Below are positions 46,295-54,496 of a stretch of 64,000 bases of DNA, piece by piece (the stretch's first letter is position 1; each line of letters opens with the position of its first letter). The notes beneath the pieces are model-generated. The model made no database searches. It saw nothing but the letters and a program-made list of their open reading frames with translations, and was not told where the DNA came from. This DNA comes from Fluviicola taffensis DSM 16823 (GTDB lineage Bacteria > Bacteroidota > Bacteroidia > Flavobacteriales_D > Crocinitomicaceae). Where the stretch lies: the NCBI RefSeq assembly GCF_000194605.1, contig NC_015321.1:2666001-2730000 (forward strand), written 5' to 3'. Made by a program: the position numbers and the translations under genes.

Positions 46295-46344
46295 AATTTT
46301 CTGTTTCTATAAATCTAAAAAATGTTGATTTTAAGTCATTTAAA

Positions 46345-46352
46345 CAAATGTA
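46345..46352 (-). promoter_or_regulatory. TAnnTTTG -7 box for the propeller gene
   Basis: Minus strand TACATTTG, 50 bases before the ATG at 46294; it overlaps the first unit of the tandem TGTAAATT repeat. Confidence 0.5.
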
Positions 46353-46366
46353 AATTAGTGTAAATT
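46349..46366. promoter_or_regulatory. Candidate winged-helix operator: tandem TGTAAATT, 10-bp period
   Basis: TGTAAATT at 46349-46356 and again at 46359-46366, one helical turn apart, in the divergent region between the propeller and the winged-helix regulator. OmpR-family domains are known to bind direct repeats spaced 10-11 bp. Confidence 0.45.
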
Positions 46367-46402
46367 GAATGAAAAAGATGTTCAAATGAAACCTGAATCA
46401 AA

Positions 46403-46410
46403 TATCTTTG
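46403..46410 (+). promoter_or_regulatory. TAnnTTTG -7 box, 4 bases from the regulator ATG
   Basis: TATCTTTG then four bases then ATG at 46415; implies a leaderless transcript. Confidence 0.6.
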
Positions 46411-46414
46411 TTCT

Positions 46415-47293
46415 ATGCTCGGAAAAATAAATCCAACATTTTCTTTACTGATAATTGGACTCTTTGTAATAGGTTCTGTTTTGCATGGCCAAGAAAACAC
46501 AAATGAAGGAATAATGAAAGCTCACTTGCGAAAAATTGGACACGAGCTCCTGCTTTTGGCCAATGATAGTACTTCGCGAGTTTTACCAATTGAGAAAAAA
46601 GATGGGGTTTTTAGGGTGGGATTTGCTTCTGAATTTCAACTCAATCCAGAAAACTTGACGACAATTATAAACTCTGAACTGAAAGATCTGCCAATAATCA
46701 ATAACTACTTGGTCGAAGTACAATCTTGTAATTCTAAAGAGGTCGTCTATAGTTATCAGTATAAAACTTCCGATGTTTTAGATCGGCCTTCTTGTGGTGG
46801 AAGACTACTGCCAAAAGCTTGCTATAACTTGGTCTTTACCATTTGGGAATCCAAAGTTTCCATTTCAGAAACCTCTTTCCAGTCAAACCAAAAGATGAAA
46901 TGGATTTTGATTGGCGTGTTCATTTCCATTTCTCTAGGAGTTAGTTGGTTCCTTTTTCAATGGAAAAAGAAAAGACCAGATGTTGAAAAATCAACAGACT
47001 TGATTGGTATTGGAAGTTTTCAATTTGATCCCATTCAAATGAAATTGATTCATCCTGATGGAGAATATGAATTAACAGGAAAAGAGGTTGATTTACTTGC
47101 GCAACTTTATAATTCAGTCAATCAAATTGTAGATCGAGATGTGATTTTACAAACTGTTTGGGGAGATGATGGCGATTATATTGGTAGAACATTGGACGTC
47201 TTTATTTCCAAATTGCGTAAAAAATTGGAAGCTGATTCAACTGTTAGAATCTTGAATATTCGTGGAGTGGGATACAAGTTGGTGGTTGGATAG
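46415..47293 (+). CDS. Membrane-anchored transcription regulator with C-terminal OmpR-type winged helix
   Basis: The 292-residue product begins with a signal peptide (about 1-25), then an extracytoplasmic domain (26-160) with three cysteines (105, 127, 136) and the motifs GHELLLLANDSTSRVLPI and SCGGRLLPKACYNL, one membrane segment (163-182, WILIGVFISISLGVSWFLF), a basic stop-transfer (WKKKRP), and a cytoplasmic winged-helix domain at 198-290 (LTGKEVDLLAQL, TVWGDDGDYIGRTLDVFISK, NIRGVGYKL). This is the reverse of ToxR/CadC topology, where the DNA-binding domain is N-terminal. No receiver domain. The sensed signal is unknown; the divergent secreted propeller is a candidate partner. Similar proteins occur in other Bacteroidota as far as I recall. 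Confidence 0.87.
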   Translation: MLGKINPTFSLLIIGLFVIGSVLHGQENTNEGIMKAHLRKIGHELLLLANDSTSRVLPIEKKDGVFRVGFASEFQLNPENLTTIINSELKDLPIINNYLVEVQSCNSKEVVYSYQYKTSDVLDRPSCGGRLLPKACYNLVFTIWESKVSISETSFQSNQKMKWILIGVFISISLGVSWFLFQWKKKRPDVEKSTDLIGIGSFQFDPIQMKLIHPDGEYELTGKEVDLLAQLYNSVNQIVDRDVILQTVWGDDGDYIGRTLDVFISKLRKKLEADSTVRILNIRGVGYKLVVG

Positions 47294-47348
47294 AAACTTC
47301 AGCTAGAAGTTCCATATTTGATAGCGAAGTATTCCCGAATTTATTGCA

Positions 47349-47376
47349 TTGTTATTCTGAATTATCAGTAAATTTG
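47349..47376 (+). promoter_or_regulatory. Promoter of the aspC-porT operon
   Basis: TTG at 47349-47351 and TAAATTTG at 47369-47376, 20 bases apart, matching Bacteroidota -33/-7 spacing. The ATG is 23 bases downstream. Confidence 0.6.
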
Positions 47377-47399
47377 GGACTCATTAACGAAGCAATTTT

Positions 47400-48590
47400 A
47401 TGATTCAATTATCAAATCGTGTATTGGAAATGGAAGAGTCGGCTACCTTGGCGATGTCTCGAAAAAGTAGAGAACTTCGCGCCCAAGGAAAAGACATTAT
47501 TTCATTGAGTTTGGGAGAGCCCGATTTTCATACTCCAGATTTTATTAAACAAGCCGCCGCAGAGGCAATGGAGCAGAATTTCACCACTTATACTCCAGTT
47601 CCTGGTTATGATGATTTGAGAGATGCAATTGCAAACAAGTTTAATCGAGATAATGGGATTCCGTATAAACGAGAGCATATCGTTGTTTCTACAGGAGCAA
47701 AACAATCGATTGCTAATTTGGTGATGGCTGTAATTAATCCTGGAGATGAGGTCATTATTCCTGCTCCATATTGGGTTTCTTATGCTGAAATCGTAAAGGT
47801 TGCTGGTGGTGTTCCAGTTGTAGTTGCCACAACCATTGAAAGTGATTTCAAATTTACACCAGATCAATTTCGAAAAGCCATTTCTCCGAAAACGAAGATG
47901 ATGATGTTTTCCTCTCCATGTAATCCTACTGGAACAGTTTACACGAAGGAAGAATTGAGAGCTTTAGCAGATGTTGTGAAAGAAAACCCGAGTATTATTG
48001 TCATGTCTGATGAGATTTACGAACATATAAATTTCGTAGGTCACAATCATTCGATGGCTCAATTTGAAGATGTTCGAGAGCAAATCGTTACCGTAAATGG
48101 TGTTTCGAAAGCTTGGGCAATGACTGGTTGGAGGGTTGGATACATTGGTGCTCCAAAAGATATTGCTGATGCCTGTAATAAAATTCAAGGTCAGTTTACT
48201 TCGGGAACCTGTTCAATTGCACAAAGAGCAACAATAGCAGCTGTAAATGCAGATCCTGTTGTTTTGAAGGACATGGTGAAAGCGTTTGAAAATAGACGTG
48301 CTTTAGTATTAGATGCATTGGATAAGATGCCAGGGGTAAAAACGAATAAGCCAGGTGGAGCATTTTACGTATTTCCAGATGTTTCTAGCTTTTTTGGCAA
48401 GAAAAATAAGAATACAACAATCCAAAGTGCAGAAGATTTATGTATGTACTTGCTAGATAAAGGTGTTGCACTTGTTTCAGGAGAAGCATTTGGAGATGCA
48501 AATTGTATGCGTATTTCGTATGCAGCATCAGAAGAAACATTGACAGAAGCAATGAAAAGGGTTGCAAATGCTTTAGCAGAATTGAATTAA
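47400..48590 (+). CDS. aspC: Class I PLP aminotransferase, aspartate aminotransferase type
   Basis: The 396-residue product is a fold-type I aminotransferase of the thermophile-type aspartate aminotransferase group. Motifs: SLGEPDFHTPDFIK, YTPVPGYDDLRDAIA, STGAKQSIANLVMAV, IIPAPYWVSY, SSPCNPTGTVY, MSDEIYEHI, and VNGVSKAWAMTGWRVGYIG with the PLP-binding Lys. Likely converts oxaloacetate and glutamate to aspartate and 2-oxoglutarate, perhaps with prephenate too; substrate range cannot be fixed. Its TAA abuts the ATG of the next gene, so they are one operon. Confidence 0.93.
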   Translation: MIQLSNRVLEMEESATLAMSRKSRELRAQGKDIISLSLGEPDFHTPDFIKQAAAEAMEQNFTTYTPVPGYDDLRDAIANKFNRDNGIPYKREHIVVSTGAKQSIANLVMAVINPGDEVIIPAPYWVSYAEIVKVAGGVPVVVATTIESDFKFTPDQFRKAISPKTKMMMFSSPCNPTGTVYTKEELRALADVVKENPSIIVMSDEIYEHINFVGHNHSMAQFEDVREQIVTVNGVSKAWAMTGWRVGYIGAPKDIADACNKIQGQFTSGTCSIAQRATIAAVNADPVVLKDMVKAFENRRALVLDALDKMPGVKTNKPGGAFYVFPDVSSFFGKKNKNTTIQSAEDLCMYLLDKGVALVSGEAFGDANCMRISYAASEETLTEAMKRVANALAELN

Positions 48591-49580
48591 ATGACGATAC
48601 ACGAAATACTTGCGGCATTTAAGACCAAGCGCATTTTGGTGATTGGTGATGTAATGATTGATGCCTATATGTTGGGGAAAGTTCACAGAGTGAGCCCTGA
48701 AGCACCTGTTCCAATTGTTAGCTTGGAAAGTCAAGAACAACGATTGGGAGGGGCCGCAAATGTTGCGTTGAATCTTCAATCTTTAGGGGCAACGCCTGTT
48801 TTGTGTGCTGTTGTAGGTTCAGACAAAGAAGGAATACAACTTAAAAAATTGTTGGAAGAACAAAATATGCTTTCAACAGGTATTGTTTCGAGTGAAAATC
48901 GAATTACTACGGTTAAAACCCGAGTTATTGGGAATAACCAACAATTATTGCGCATTGATGCAGAAGATACACATGCTTTGAATGAACAAGAAGAACAATT
49001 GTTTGTTGCATCTGTAAAGAAGACATTGGAAAATGAGAAAATAGATGCCATTATTTTCGAGGATTACAACAAAGGACTTTTAACTCCAAAAGTGATCGAA
49101 GGAATTATTGCTTTAGCGAAGGGGTATCAAATTCCAACAACAGTTGATCCTAAAAAAGAAAATTTTTTGGCCTACAAAGGAGTGACACTCTTCAAGCCCA
49201 ACTTAAAAGAGTTGAAAGAAGGTGTTGGGATTGATTGTAGCTTTCAAAAGAGAGAATCTTTTAATCAAGCGATTGATTTATTGGAAACAAACCTCGGAAA
49301 TGAGATCACTTTCGTAACACTTTCTGAGTATGGAGTTTATATAAAAGATCGAAATAAAACATATCATACGCCAGCTCATATTCGCAATATTGCGGATGTT
49401 AGTGGTGCTGGAGATACGGTGATTTCAGTTGCAACTTTGTGCTTGGCAACTGAACTTTCCATCGAAAGTATTGCTGAGCTTTCAAATTTGGCAGGTGGAT
49501 TGGTTTGTGAAAAAAGTGGAGTGGTAAGTATCGAACCAGATCAGTTGATACAAGAATGTGAAGGAAAACAGTTCAATTAA
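48591..49580 (+). CDS. rfaE1: PfkB-family heptose 7-phosphate kinase (RfaE1/HldE N-terminal type)
   Basis: The 329-residue ribokinase-fold protein corresponds to the kinase half of Hld[74 protein letters not shown], and the catalytic [15 protein letters not shown]. It would phosphorylate a heptose 7-phosphate for ADP-heptose in lipopolysaccharide core synthesis. The nucleotidyltransferase half is not fused and not adjacent. Its ATG follows the aspC stop directly, and ubiE begins four bases after its own stop. Confidence 0.88.
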   Translation: MTIHEILAAFKTKRILVIGDVMIDAYMLGKVHRVSPEAPVPIVSLESQEQRLGGAANVALNLQSLGATPVLCAVVGSDKEGIQLKKLLEEQNMLSTGIVSSENRITTVKTRVIGNNQQLLRIDAEDTHALNEQEEQLFVASVKKTLENEKIDAIIFEDYNKGLLTPKVIEGIIALAKGYQIPTTVDPKKENFLAYKGVTLFKPNLKELKEGVGIDCSFQKRESFNQAIDLLETNLGNEITFVTLSEYGVYIKDRNKTYHTPAHIRNIADVSGAGDTVISVATLCLATELSIESIAELSNLAGGLVCEKSGVVSIEPDQLIQECEGKQFN

Positions 49581-49584
49581 TAAG

Positions 49585-50319
49585 ATGGAAGAAAGAAAAG
49601 TTGTAAAGCCATACGGTACTGATGATAAATCAAAGAAAGAAGAGGTTGCTGAGATGTTCAATAAAATATCGAAGCGCTACGACTTTCTCAATCACTTTTT
49701 ATCCGTTGGCATTGATCGCATTTGGAGAAGAAAAGCTGTAAATATGCTAAAAGAAATCCAACCAAAGCGGATTTTAGATTTGGCAACTGGAACAGGAGAT
49801 TTTGCGATTCAATTACTCAAACTAAACCCAACTGAAATTGTAGGAATGGATATTTCTGAAGGGATGTTGGAAGTTGGTCGCGTAAAAATGAAGAAACGTG
49901 GTTTTGAGAAAATCATTTCCATGCAATTGGGAGATTCAGAAAATCTTCCATTTGAGGATAATTACTTTGATGCATTGACGGTAGGTTTTGGAGTTCGTAA
50001 CTACGAAAACCTAGAAAAGGGGCTTTCTGAAATGTTACGTGTTGTGCGTTCAGGAGGGAAATTAATTATTTTGGAATTCTCCAAACCTAAGAAATTCCCA
50101 GTAAAACAATATTATTCATTCCATTCGAAATACATCATTCCATTCTTTGGAAAACGCATTTCGAAAGATGACAAGGCGTATGCTTATTTACCTGAATCGG
50201 TAGCAGCATTTCCAGAAGGGAAAGATTTTACGGATATTCTTGAGAAGGTGGGATATACCAAAGTTGCTTCCAGATTGGTTTCCGGAGGAATAGCAACGAT
50301 TTATTCTGGAGTGAAGTAA
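49585..50319 (+). CDS. ubiE: Demethylmenaquinone / ubiquinone C-methyltransferase UbiE (MenG)
   Basis: A SAM-dependent methyltransferase of 244 residues; in a menaquinone-using member of the Bacteroidota it makes the final methylation of demethylmenaquinone. Motifs: [23 protein letters not shown] motif [45 protein letters not shown], and [10 protein letters not shown] chose the ATG at 49585, since the in-frame extension from 49558 overlaps the kinase gene. Linkage of ubiE with a porT-type gene is familiar from flavobacterial genomes and supports both calls. Confidence 0.95.
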   Translation: MEERKVVKPYGTDDKSKKEEVAEMFNKISKRYDFLNHFLSVGIDRIWRRKAVNMLKEIQPKRILDLATGTGDFAIQLLKLNPTEIVGMDISEGMLEVGRVKMKKRGFEKIISMQLGDSENLPFEDNYFDALTVGFGVRNYENLEKGLSEMLRVVRSGGKLIILEFSKPKKFPVKQYYSFHSKYIIPFFGKRISKDDKAYAYLPESVAAFPEGKDFTDILEKVGYTKVASRLVSGGIATIYSGVK

Positions 50320-50338
50320 AAAGAGTTTATAAGTTAAC

Positions 50339-50393
50339 GAGTTCAAAAAGTTTAATATTTTATTCCTTTGAACATTTTAAACTTTTTGAACTC
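50339..50393 (+). terminator. Long inverted repeat between ubiE and porT
   Basis: A perfect 17-bp stem (GAGTTCAAAAAGTTTAA and complement) with a 21-base loop and a following T-run. It sits inside an otherwise tight operon, so it could be a partial terminator or attenuator. Confidence 0.55.
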
Positions 50394-50433
50394 ATTTTTT
50401 AGAATAAAAAATGCCAAACAACGTTTGAAGGGT

Positions 50434-51156
50434 ATGAATAGAAATTTTGTTTTAACAGTCTTACTGGTCTTACTTACGAGTACGATTTTTGCGCAGCCTG
50501 AAAAAAATAAAAATTACAAAAATTTTGATCGACGCTGGATTCATTTCGGGTTCATGCTTGGTGCGAACATGGCTAATTTTAAGGCAATTCCAGTCAATGA
50601 TGCCTATGCAAGTTACAACTTGAAATCCTTGGAAACAAAACGACAGCCAGGAGGACAAGTCGGGATTGTTGGAACTCTTAAGCTAGGTCACCCAACTATC
50701 CGTTTACGATTCGTTCCAACTTTATCCTTTCAGGAACGTGCTGTTCGATATTATTTTACCAATCCAGATCCTTCAAAAACGACGGATTTATTCGTAGAAG
50801 AACGCGTCAATTCTACCAACTTGGATTTTCCATTGATGCTGCAATTTCGAACATTACGAATCAATAATTTTGCGGCTTATGTGTTGGTTGGAGGACAATA
50901 TTCTTACGATTTGCAGTCTCAAGAAGATGCCAATCAAAGTTTAATTGATCCCTTTGTGAAAATTCGAGCACATGATTTTCAGGGCCAGGTTGGAGGTGGA
51001 CTGGAATGGTTTGCACAGTTTTTTAAATTTGGTTTCGAGGTAAAATTTTCGCAAAGCTTTTCTAGCTCATTTATACAAGACAAAACGCCGGTTTCTTTAC
51101 CAATAGATCGATTGTATAATAAAGTGCTTTGGTTTTCGCTTATCTTTGAAGGCTAA
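50434..51156 (+). CDS. porT: PorT/SprT-like type IX secretion outer-membrane protein
   Basis: The 240-residue product has a signal peptide (MNRNFVLTVLLVLLTSTIFAQ) and a beta-barrel-like body (HFGFMLGANMANFKAIP, GQVGIVGTLKLGHPTIRLRFVP, LDFPLMLQFRTLRINNFAAY, QGQVGGGLEWFAQFFKFGFEVKF-type strands). PorT (SprT) is required for type IX secretion and gliding in other Bacteroidota. The ubiE neighbourhood supports the assignment over a generic PorT-family outer-membrane protein. I took the ATG at 50434; the in-frame TTG at 50368 lies within the inverted repeat. The TAA abuts the next ATG. Confidence 0.85.
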   Translation: MNRNFVLTVLLVLLTSTIFAQPEKNKNYKNFDRRWIHFGFMLGANMANFKAIPVNDAYASYNLKSLETKRQPGGQVGIVGTLKLGHPTIRLRFVPTLSFQERAVRYYFTNPDPSKTTDLFVEERVNSTNLDFPLMLQFRTLRINNFAAYVLVGGQYSYDLQSQEDANQSLIDPFVKIRAHDFQGQVGGGLEWFAQFFKFGFEVKFSQSFSSSFIQDKTPVSLPIDRLYNKVLWFSLIFEG

Positions 51157-52710
51157 ATGCAAATCCAATTTCAATTTTCGCCCGAAGAAGCTAAAGATGA
51201 TTCTTTCATTCGCAAAGCAATTAGTAAAGAACTAAAGCTTCCAAGTGACCATCCCTTTAGCTATAAATGGCACAAACGTTCTTTTGATGCGCGTAAAAGA
51301 GATATTAAAGTTAATGCTAGTTTTGAAGTATTCTTAGATGGGGTAATTCCTGATTTCGAACCTGAATTCAACCCGCAAAAAGTAACTGACGATTCAAAAG
51401 TTGTTTACATCATTGGTGCTGGTCCTGCAGGACTTTACGCCGGCTTACGAGCCTTAGAATTGGGTTTGAAACCAATCATTTTTGAACGTGGAAAAGATGT
51501 TCGGTCTCGAAGACGCGATTTAGCTCAATTGAACAAAGAGCACCTAGTCAATTCTGAATCGAATTATTGTTTTGGAGAAGGAGGTGCAGGAACTTATTCT
51601 GACGGAAAATTATATACTCGTTCGAAAAAGCGCGGTGATGTTATGAAAGCGCTCAAGTGGTTTGTTCACTTTGGTGCGCATGAAGATATCATTGTAGATG
51701 CGCATCCACATATTGGAACGAATAAATTGCCACAAATCATCGTTTCTATGCGCGATTGCATCATTGATTTTGGAGGTGAAGTGCATTTTGAATCCAAATT
51801 GACAGATCTTGAAATCGCCGATGGAGCAATTTGCTCGATTACAATCAATGAAAAACATAAATTTGAAGCAAAGGCGGTTATTTTCGCAACAGGTCATTCT
51901 GCGCGAGATATTTTCTATTTGTTTCAGTCTAAAAGGATTGCAATACAGGCAAAAGCGTTTGCGTTGGGAGTTCGAGTAGAGCATTCACAAGATTTAATAG
52001 ATGAAATCCAATATCACGGAAGACATAACGATGAGTTTTTACCACCAGCGTCCTATGCATTAGTGACTCAAGTTGCTGATAAAGGAGTGTATTCATTTTG
52101 CATGTGTCCTGGAGGAATTATTGCTCCATGTGCCACTGAAAATGGAGAAGTAGTAACGAATGGTTGGTCTCCTTCCAAGCGAAATAATCCTACTTCAAAT
52201 TCAGGAATCGTGGTGAGTGTAGAGCCAACAGAACTGCCTAATTATACTTCGGATAATCCACTTGTTAGTTTAGAGTTTCAGCAAGAAGTGGAGAGGAATT
52301 GTTGGAAGGCCGCAGGAAGTACTCAAGCTGTTCCTGCTCAAAGATTGAAGGATTTTGTAGAAGGAAAGAAGTCTAAGGATTTTCCTAGAACATCTTATCA
52401 GCCTGGAATCATTTCGGTTGATTTAAATACCGTTTTACCAGATTTTATTGCTTCGAGATTGAGAAAGGCTTTCGTAGATTTCGACCGAAAAATGCGCGGT
52501 TTTTTGACTAATGATGCAGTTCTTCATGCTCCCGAATCTCGAACATCTAGCCCTGTTTCAGTTCCTAGAGACAATGAAACCTGTATGAGTGTGAATACAA
52601 AAGGAGTTTTTCCGTGTGGAGAAGGTGCTGGCTATGCTGGTGGAATTATTTCTGCAGCAATTGATGGAATGAAGTGTGTGGAGGCGGTTAAAGTATACTA
52701 CGACAAATAA
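51157..52710 (+). CDS. FAD-dependent dehydrogenase (COG2509-type)
   Basis: A 517-residue flavoprotein. Residues about 1-75 form the small N-terminal domain typical of the family (SYKWHKRSFDARKRDIKVN), then the dinucleotide-binding IIGAGPAGLYAGLRALE at about 87-103, FGEGGAGTYSDGKLYTRSKK, IIFATGHSARDIFYL-type motif (VIFATGHSARD), RVEHSQDLID, and the closing CGEGAGYAGGIISAAIDG. Members are annotated as uncharacterised FAD-dependent dehydrogenases; the substrate is unknown. The start ATG is contiguous with the porT stop, so it belongs to the same operon. Confidence 0.9.
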   Translation: MQIQFQFSPEEAKDDSFIRKAISKELKLPSDHPFSYKWHKRSFDARKRDIKVNASFEVFLDGVIPDFEPEFNPQKVTDDSKVVYIIGAGPAGLYAGLRALELGLKPIIFERGKDVRSRRRDLAQLNKEHLVNSESNYCFGEGGAGTYSDGKLYTRSKKRGDVMKALKWFVHFGAHEDIIVDAHPHIGTNKLPQIIVSMRDCIIDFGGEVHFESKLTDLEIADGAICSITINEKHKFEAKAVIFATGHSARDIFYLFQSKRIAIQAKAFALGVRVEHSQDLIDEIQYHGRHNDEFLPPASYALVTQVADKGVYSFCMCPGGIIAPCATENGEVVTNGWSPSKRNNPTSNSGIVVSVEPTELPNYTSDNPLVSLEFQQEVERNCWKAAGSTQAVPAQRLKDFVEGKKSKDFPRTSYQPGIISVDLNTVLPDFIASRLRKAFVDFDRKMRGFLTNDAVLHAPESRTSSPVSVPRDNETCMSVNTKGVFPCGEGAGYAGGIISAAIDGMKCVEAVKVYYDK

Positions 52711-52724
52711 TTATCAATGAGCAA

Positions 52725-53693
52725 TTACTTTTCTTGACTCAATAGTACTTCAGCGATTTTCAAATCTTGTTCCATCAACTCAAAATTTCCCATCTCTTTA
52801 TAGATTTGAGCACGAATGATGAGTAAATCAGCAGTTGGCTTAGCGGTTTGTAAGAGTAAGTTCATATCTCCTAAAGCATCGCTGTATTGTTTCATCTCAA
52901 GATATATAAGTGCTCTGTTGTTCAGTGAAGTACTTAAGAATGGATAGAGTGAAAGTGCTTTGTTTAAATCCTCCAATGCTTTTTTATAGTCTCCTGTTGC
53001 CATCCAAACTTGTGAGCGTTTATCATAAGCTTCTGGATACCTGGGGTCAATTTCCAAGGCTTTATTGATAGCTTTCAAAGCTTTGATATTATCTCCTAAA
53101 CTGTAATAACAAAAGCCTAAGTTGTTGTATGCTTCTTTGTACAATGAATCTTTTGAAATAAGTGTTTGAAAATGAGTAATTGCTTTTGAATAATTCTTTT
53201 GCTTGGTCTCACAATATCCCAAATAGAGCAAAAATGATAAGTTTTCGGGATCTTTCTTTAATAAGTAGAGTAAATCTTTTTTGCAAGCTTCGTAATTCCC
53301 CGCTTTATAATACAGCGTTGAGCGATCATTAATCATGTCAATATTATCAGGCTCAAGACTGATTGCTTTGTTGATGTCTTGAATGGCTTGGTCAATATTG
53401 CCTTGAGAATAAGAGACTTTTGCTCTTGATTGATAGGCAGAAGCTACCTTTGGTTCGAGTGAAATGAATTTGTCGGTATCTCTCAACGATGCGTCGAAAT
53501 CCTTTAAAAGGAATAGGTAATATCCACGTTGCAAATAAGCTTCCGCATTCGTACTGTCAATTTTGATTCTGTTGCTAGCAATTCGGACAGATAAACGATA
53601 AGAGGTATATTTACTTGTGTCAATTTCTGGATCAAATTGAGAGAAAACAACAGTTGAAATACAGCTCAGTATGAAAGTGGTTAAAATTTCCAT
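52725..53693 (-). CDS. Secreted TPR-repeat protein
   Basis: The 322-residue product has a probable signal peptide (MEILTTFILSCISTVVFSQ) followed by about eight TPR units (AYLQRGYYLFLLKDFDASLRD, AYNNLGFCYYSLGDNIKALKA, AYDKRSQVWMATGDYKKALED). TPRs mediate protein-protein contacts; the partner is unknown. It begins two bases beyond the trmH stop on the same strand, so the two are cotranscribed and probably translation coupled. It converges with the FAD dehydrogenase. Confidence 0.85.
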   Translation of the reverse strand: MEILTTFILSCISTVVFSQFDPEIDTSKYTSYRLSVRIASNRIKIDSTNAEAYLQRGYYLFLLKDFDASLRDTDKFISLEPKVASAYQSRAKVSYSQGNIDQAIQDINKAISLEPDNIDMINDRSTLYYKAGNYEACKKDLLYLLKKDPENLSFLLYLGYCETKQKNYSKAITHFQTLISKDSLYKEAYNNLGFCYYSLGDNIKALKAINKALEIDPRYPEAYDKRSQVWMATGDYKKALEDLNKALSLYPFLSTSLNNRALIYLEMKQYSDALGDMNLLLQTAKPTADLLIIRAQIYKEMGNFELMEQDLKIAEVLLSQEK

Positions 53694-53695
53694 AA

Positions 53696-54424
53696 CTATT
53701 GAACAATTTCAGCCAATAAAATAGCTGTTGCAGTTGCTACATTCAATGATTCTGCTTCGCCATAGCGAGGAATTGTTACCGGAACATCAAAAAGTGCTTC
53801 AATTTCAGGTCGAACTCCTTTTCCTTCATTTCCCATTATTAAAATAGAATCTTTCGGATAACTTACTTTCTTATAGTTTGTTCCGTGCAACATAGCTCCA
53901 AATTTTTGTTGCTGATTGTCTTTCAAATAGCTTGCCAAATCGAGGTAATGGACAGGGATTCGATAAATGGCTCCCATGGAAGATTGAATCACCTTTGAAT
54001 TGTAGCAATCAACAGTGTCTTTTGAGCAAATGACTTGTTTGACGCCAAACCAATCTGCTAATCGAAGCATTGTTCCCATATTTCCAGGATCTTGGACGCC
54101 ATCTAAAACAAGGGTGAATGATTTTTCTAAAAGAGTGTATTTTTCTCGTTTGAAAATAGCGAGACACTTATTGGGAGTTTTGAGTTCTGAAACTTGTTCT
54201 AATTCCTTAGTTGAAACTGTAAAGGTTTTAAAATGAAGGGAAGCTGGAATCTGGTCGAAAAAAGCTTCGGATGTGATTATCATTTCTAGATTAGAAAGAC
54301 CCATTTGAATTCCTTCAAGTACCAGTTTTTCGCCTTCTACAATGAAAATGGATTCTAAATCACGCATTTTTTTTTGATGTAGCGATCGGACCCATTTTTG
54401 CTTCGCTTTTGAAAGAGCTTCCAC
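53696..54424 (-). CDS. TrmH/SpoU-family RNA 2'-O-methyltransferase
   Basis: The 242-residue product has the N-terminal substrate-binding domain (KWVRSLHQKKMRDLESIFIVEGEK region) and the SPOUT knot domain: LVLDGVQDPGNMGTMLRLADWFG (motif 1), ILIMGNEGKGVRPE (motif 2) and IPRYGEAESLNVATATAILL (motif 3). Known homologues methylate rRNA or tRNA; the target here is unknown. The start is GTG at 54424, preceded after 10 bases by a perfect TAAGTTTG box on the minus strand. It is divergent from tamL across 72 bases. Confidence 0.92.
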   Translation of the reverse strand: MEALSKAKQKWVRSLHQKKMRDLESIFIVEGEKLVLEGIQMGLSNLEMIITSEAFFDQIPASLHFKTFTVSTKELEQVSELKTPNKCLAIFKREKYTLLEKSFTLVLDGVQDPGNMGTMLRLADWFGVKQVICSKDTVDCYNSKVIQSSMGAIYRIPVHYLDLASYLKDNQQQKFGAMLHGTNYKKVSYPKDSILIMGNEGKGVRPEIEALFDVPVTIPRYGEAESLNVATATAILLAEIVQ

Positions 54425-54434
54425 TTTTTTTTGC

Positions 54435-54442
54435 CAAACTTA
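54435..54442 (-). promoter_or_regulatory. TAnnTTTG -7 box for the trmH gene
   Basis: Minus strand TAAGTTTG, 10 bases before the GTG start at 54424. Confidence 0.55.
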
Positions 54443-54484
54443 CATAATAAGTTGAGTATAAAATGAAATTTTGTTTTCGTTTCT

Positions 54485-54492
54485 TACTTTTG
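54485..54492 (+). promoter_or_regulatory. TAnnTTTG -7 box, 4 bases from the tamL ATG
   Basis: TACTTTTG, four bases, then ATG at 54497; suggests a leaderless mRNA. Confidence 0.6.
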
Positions 54493-54496
54493 TTGT

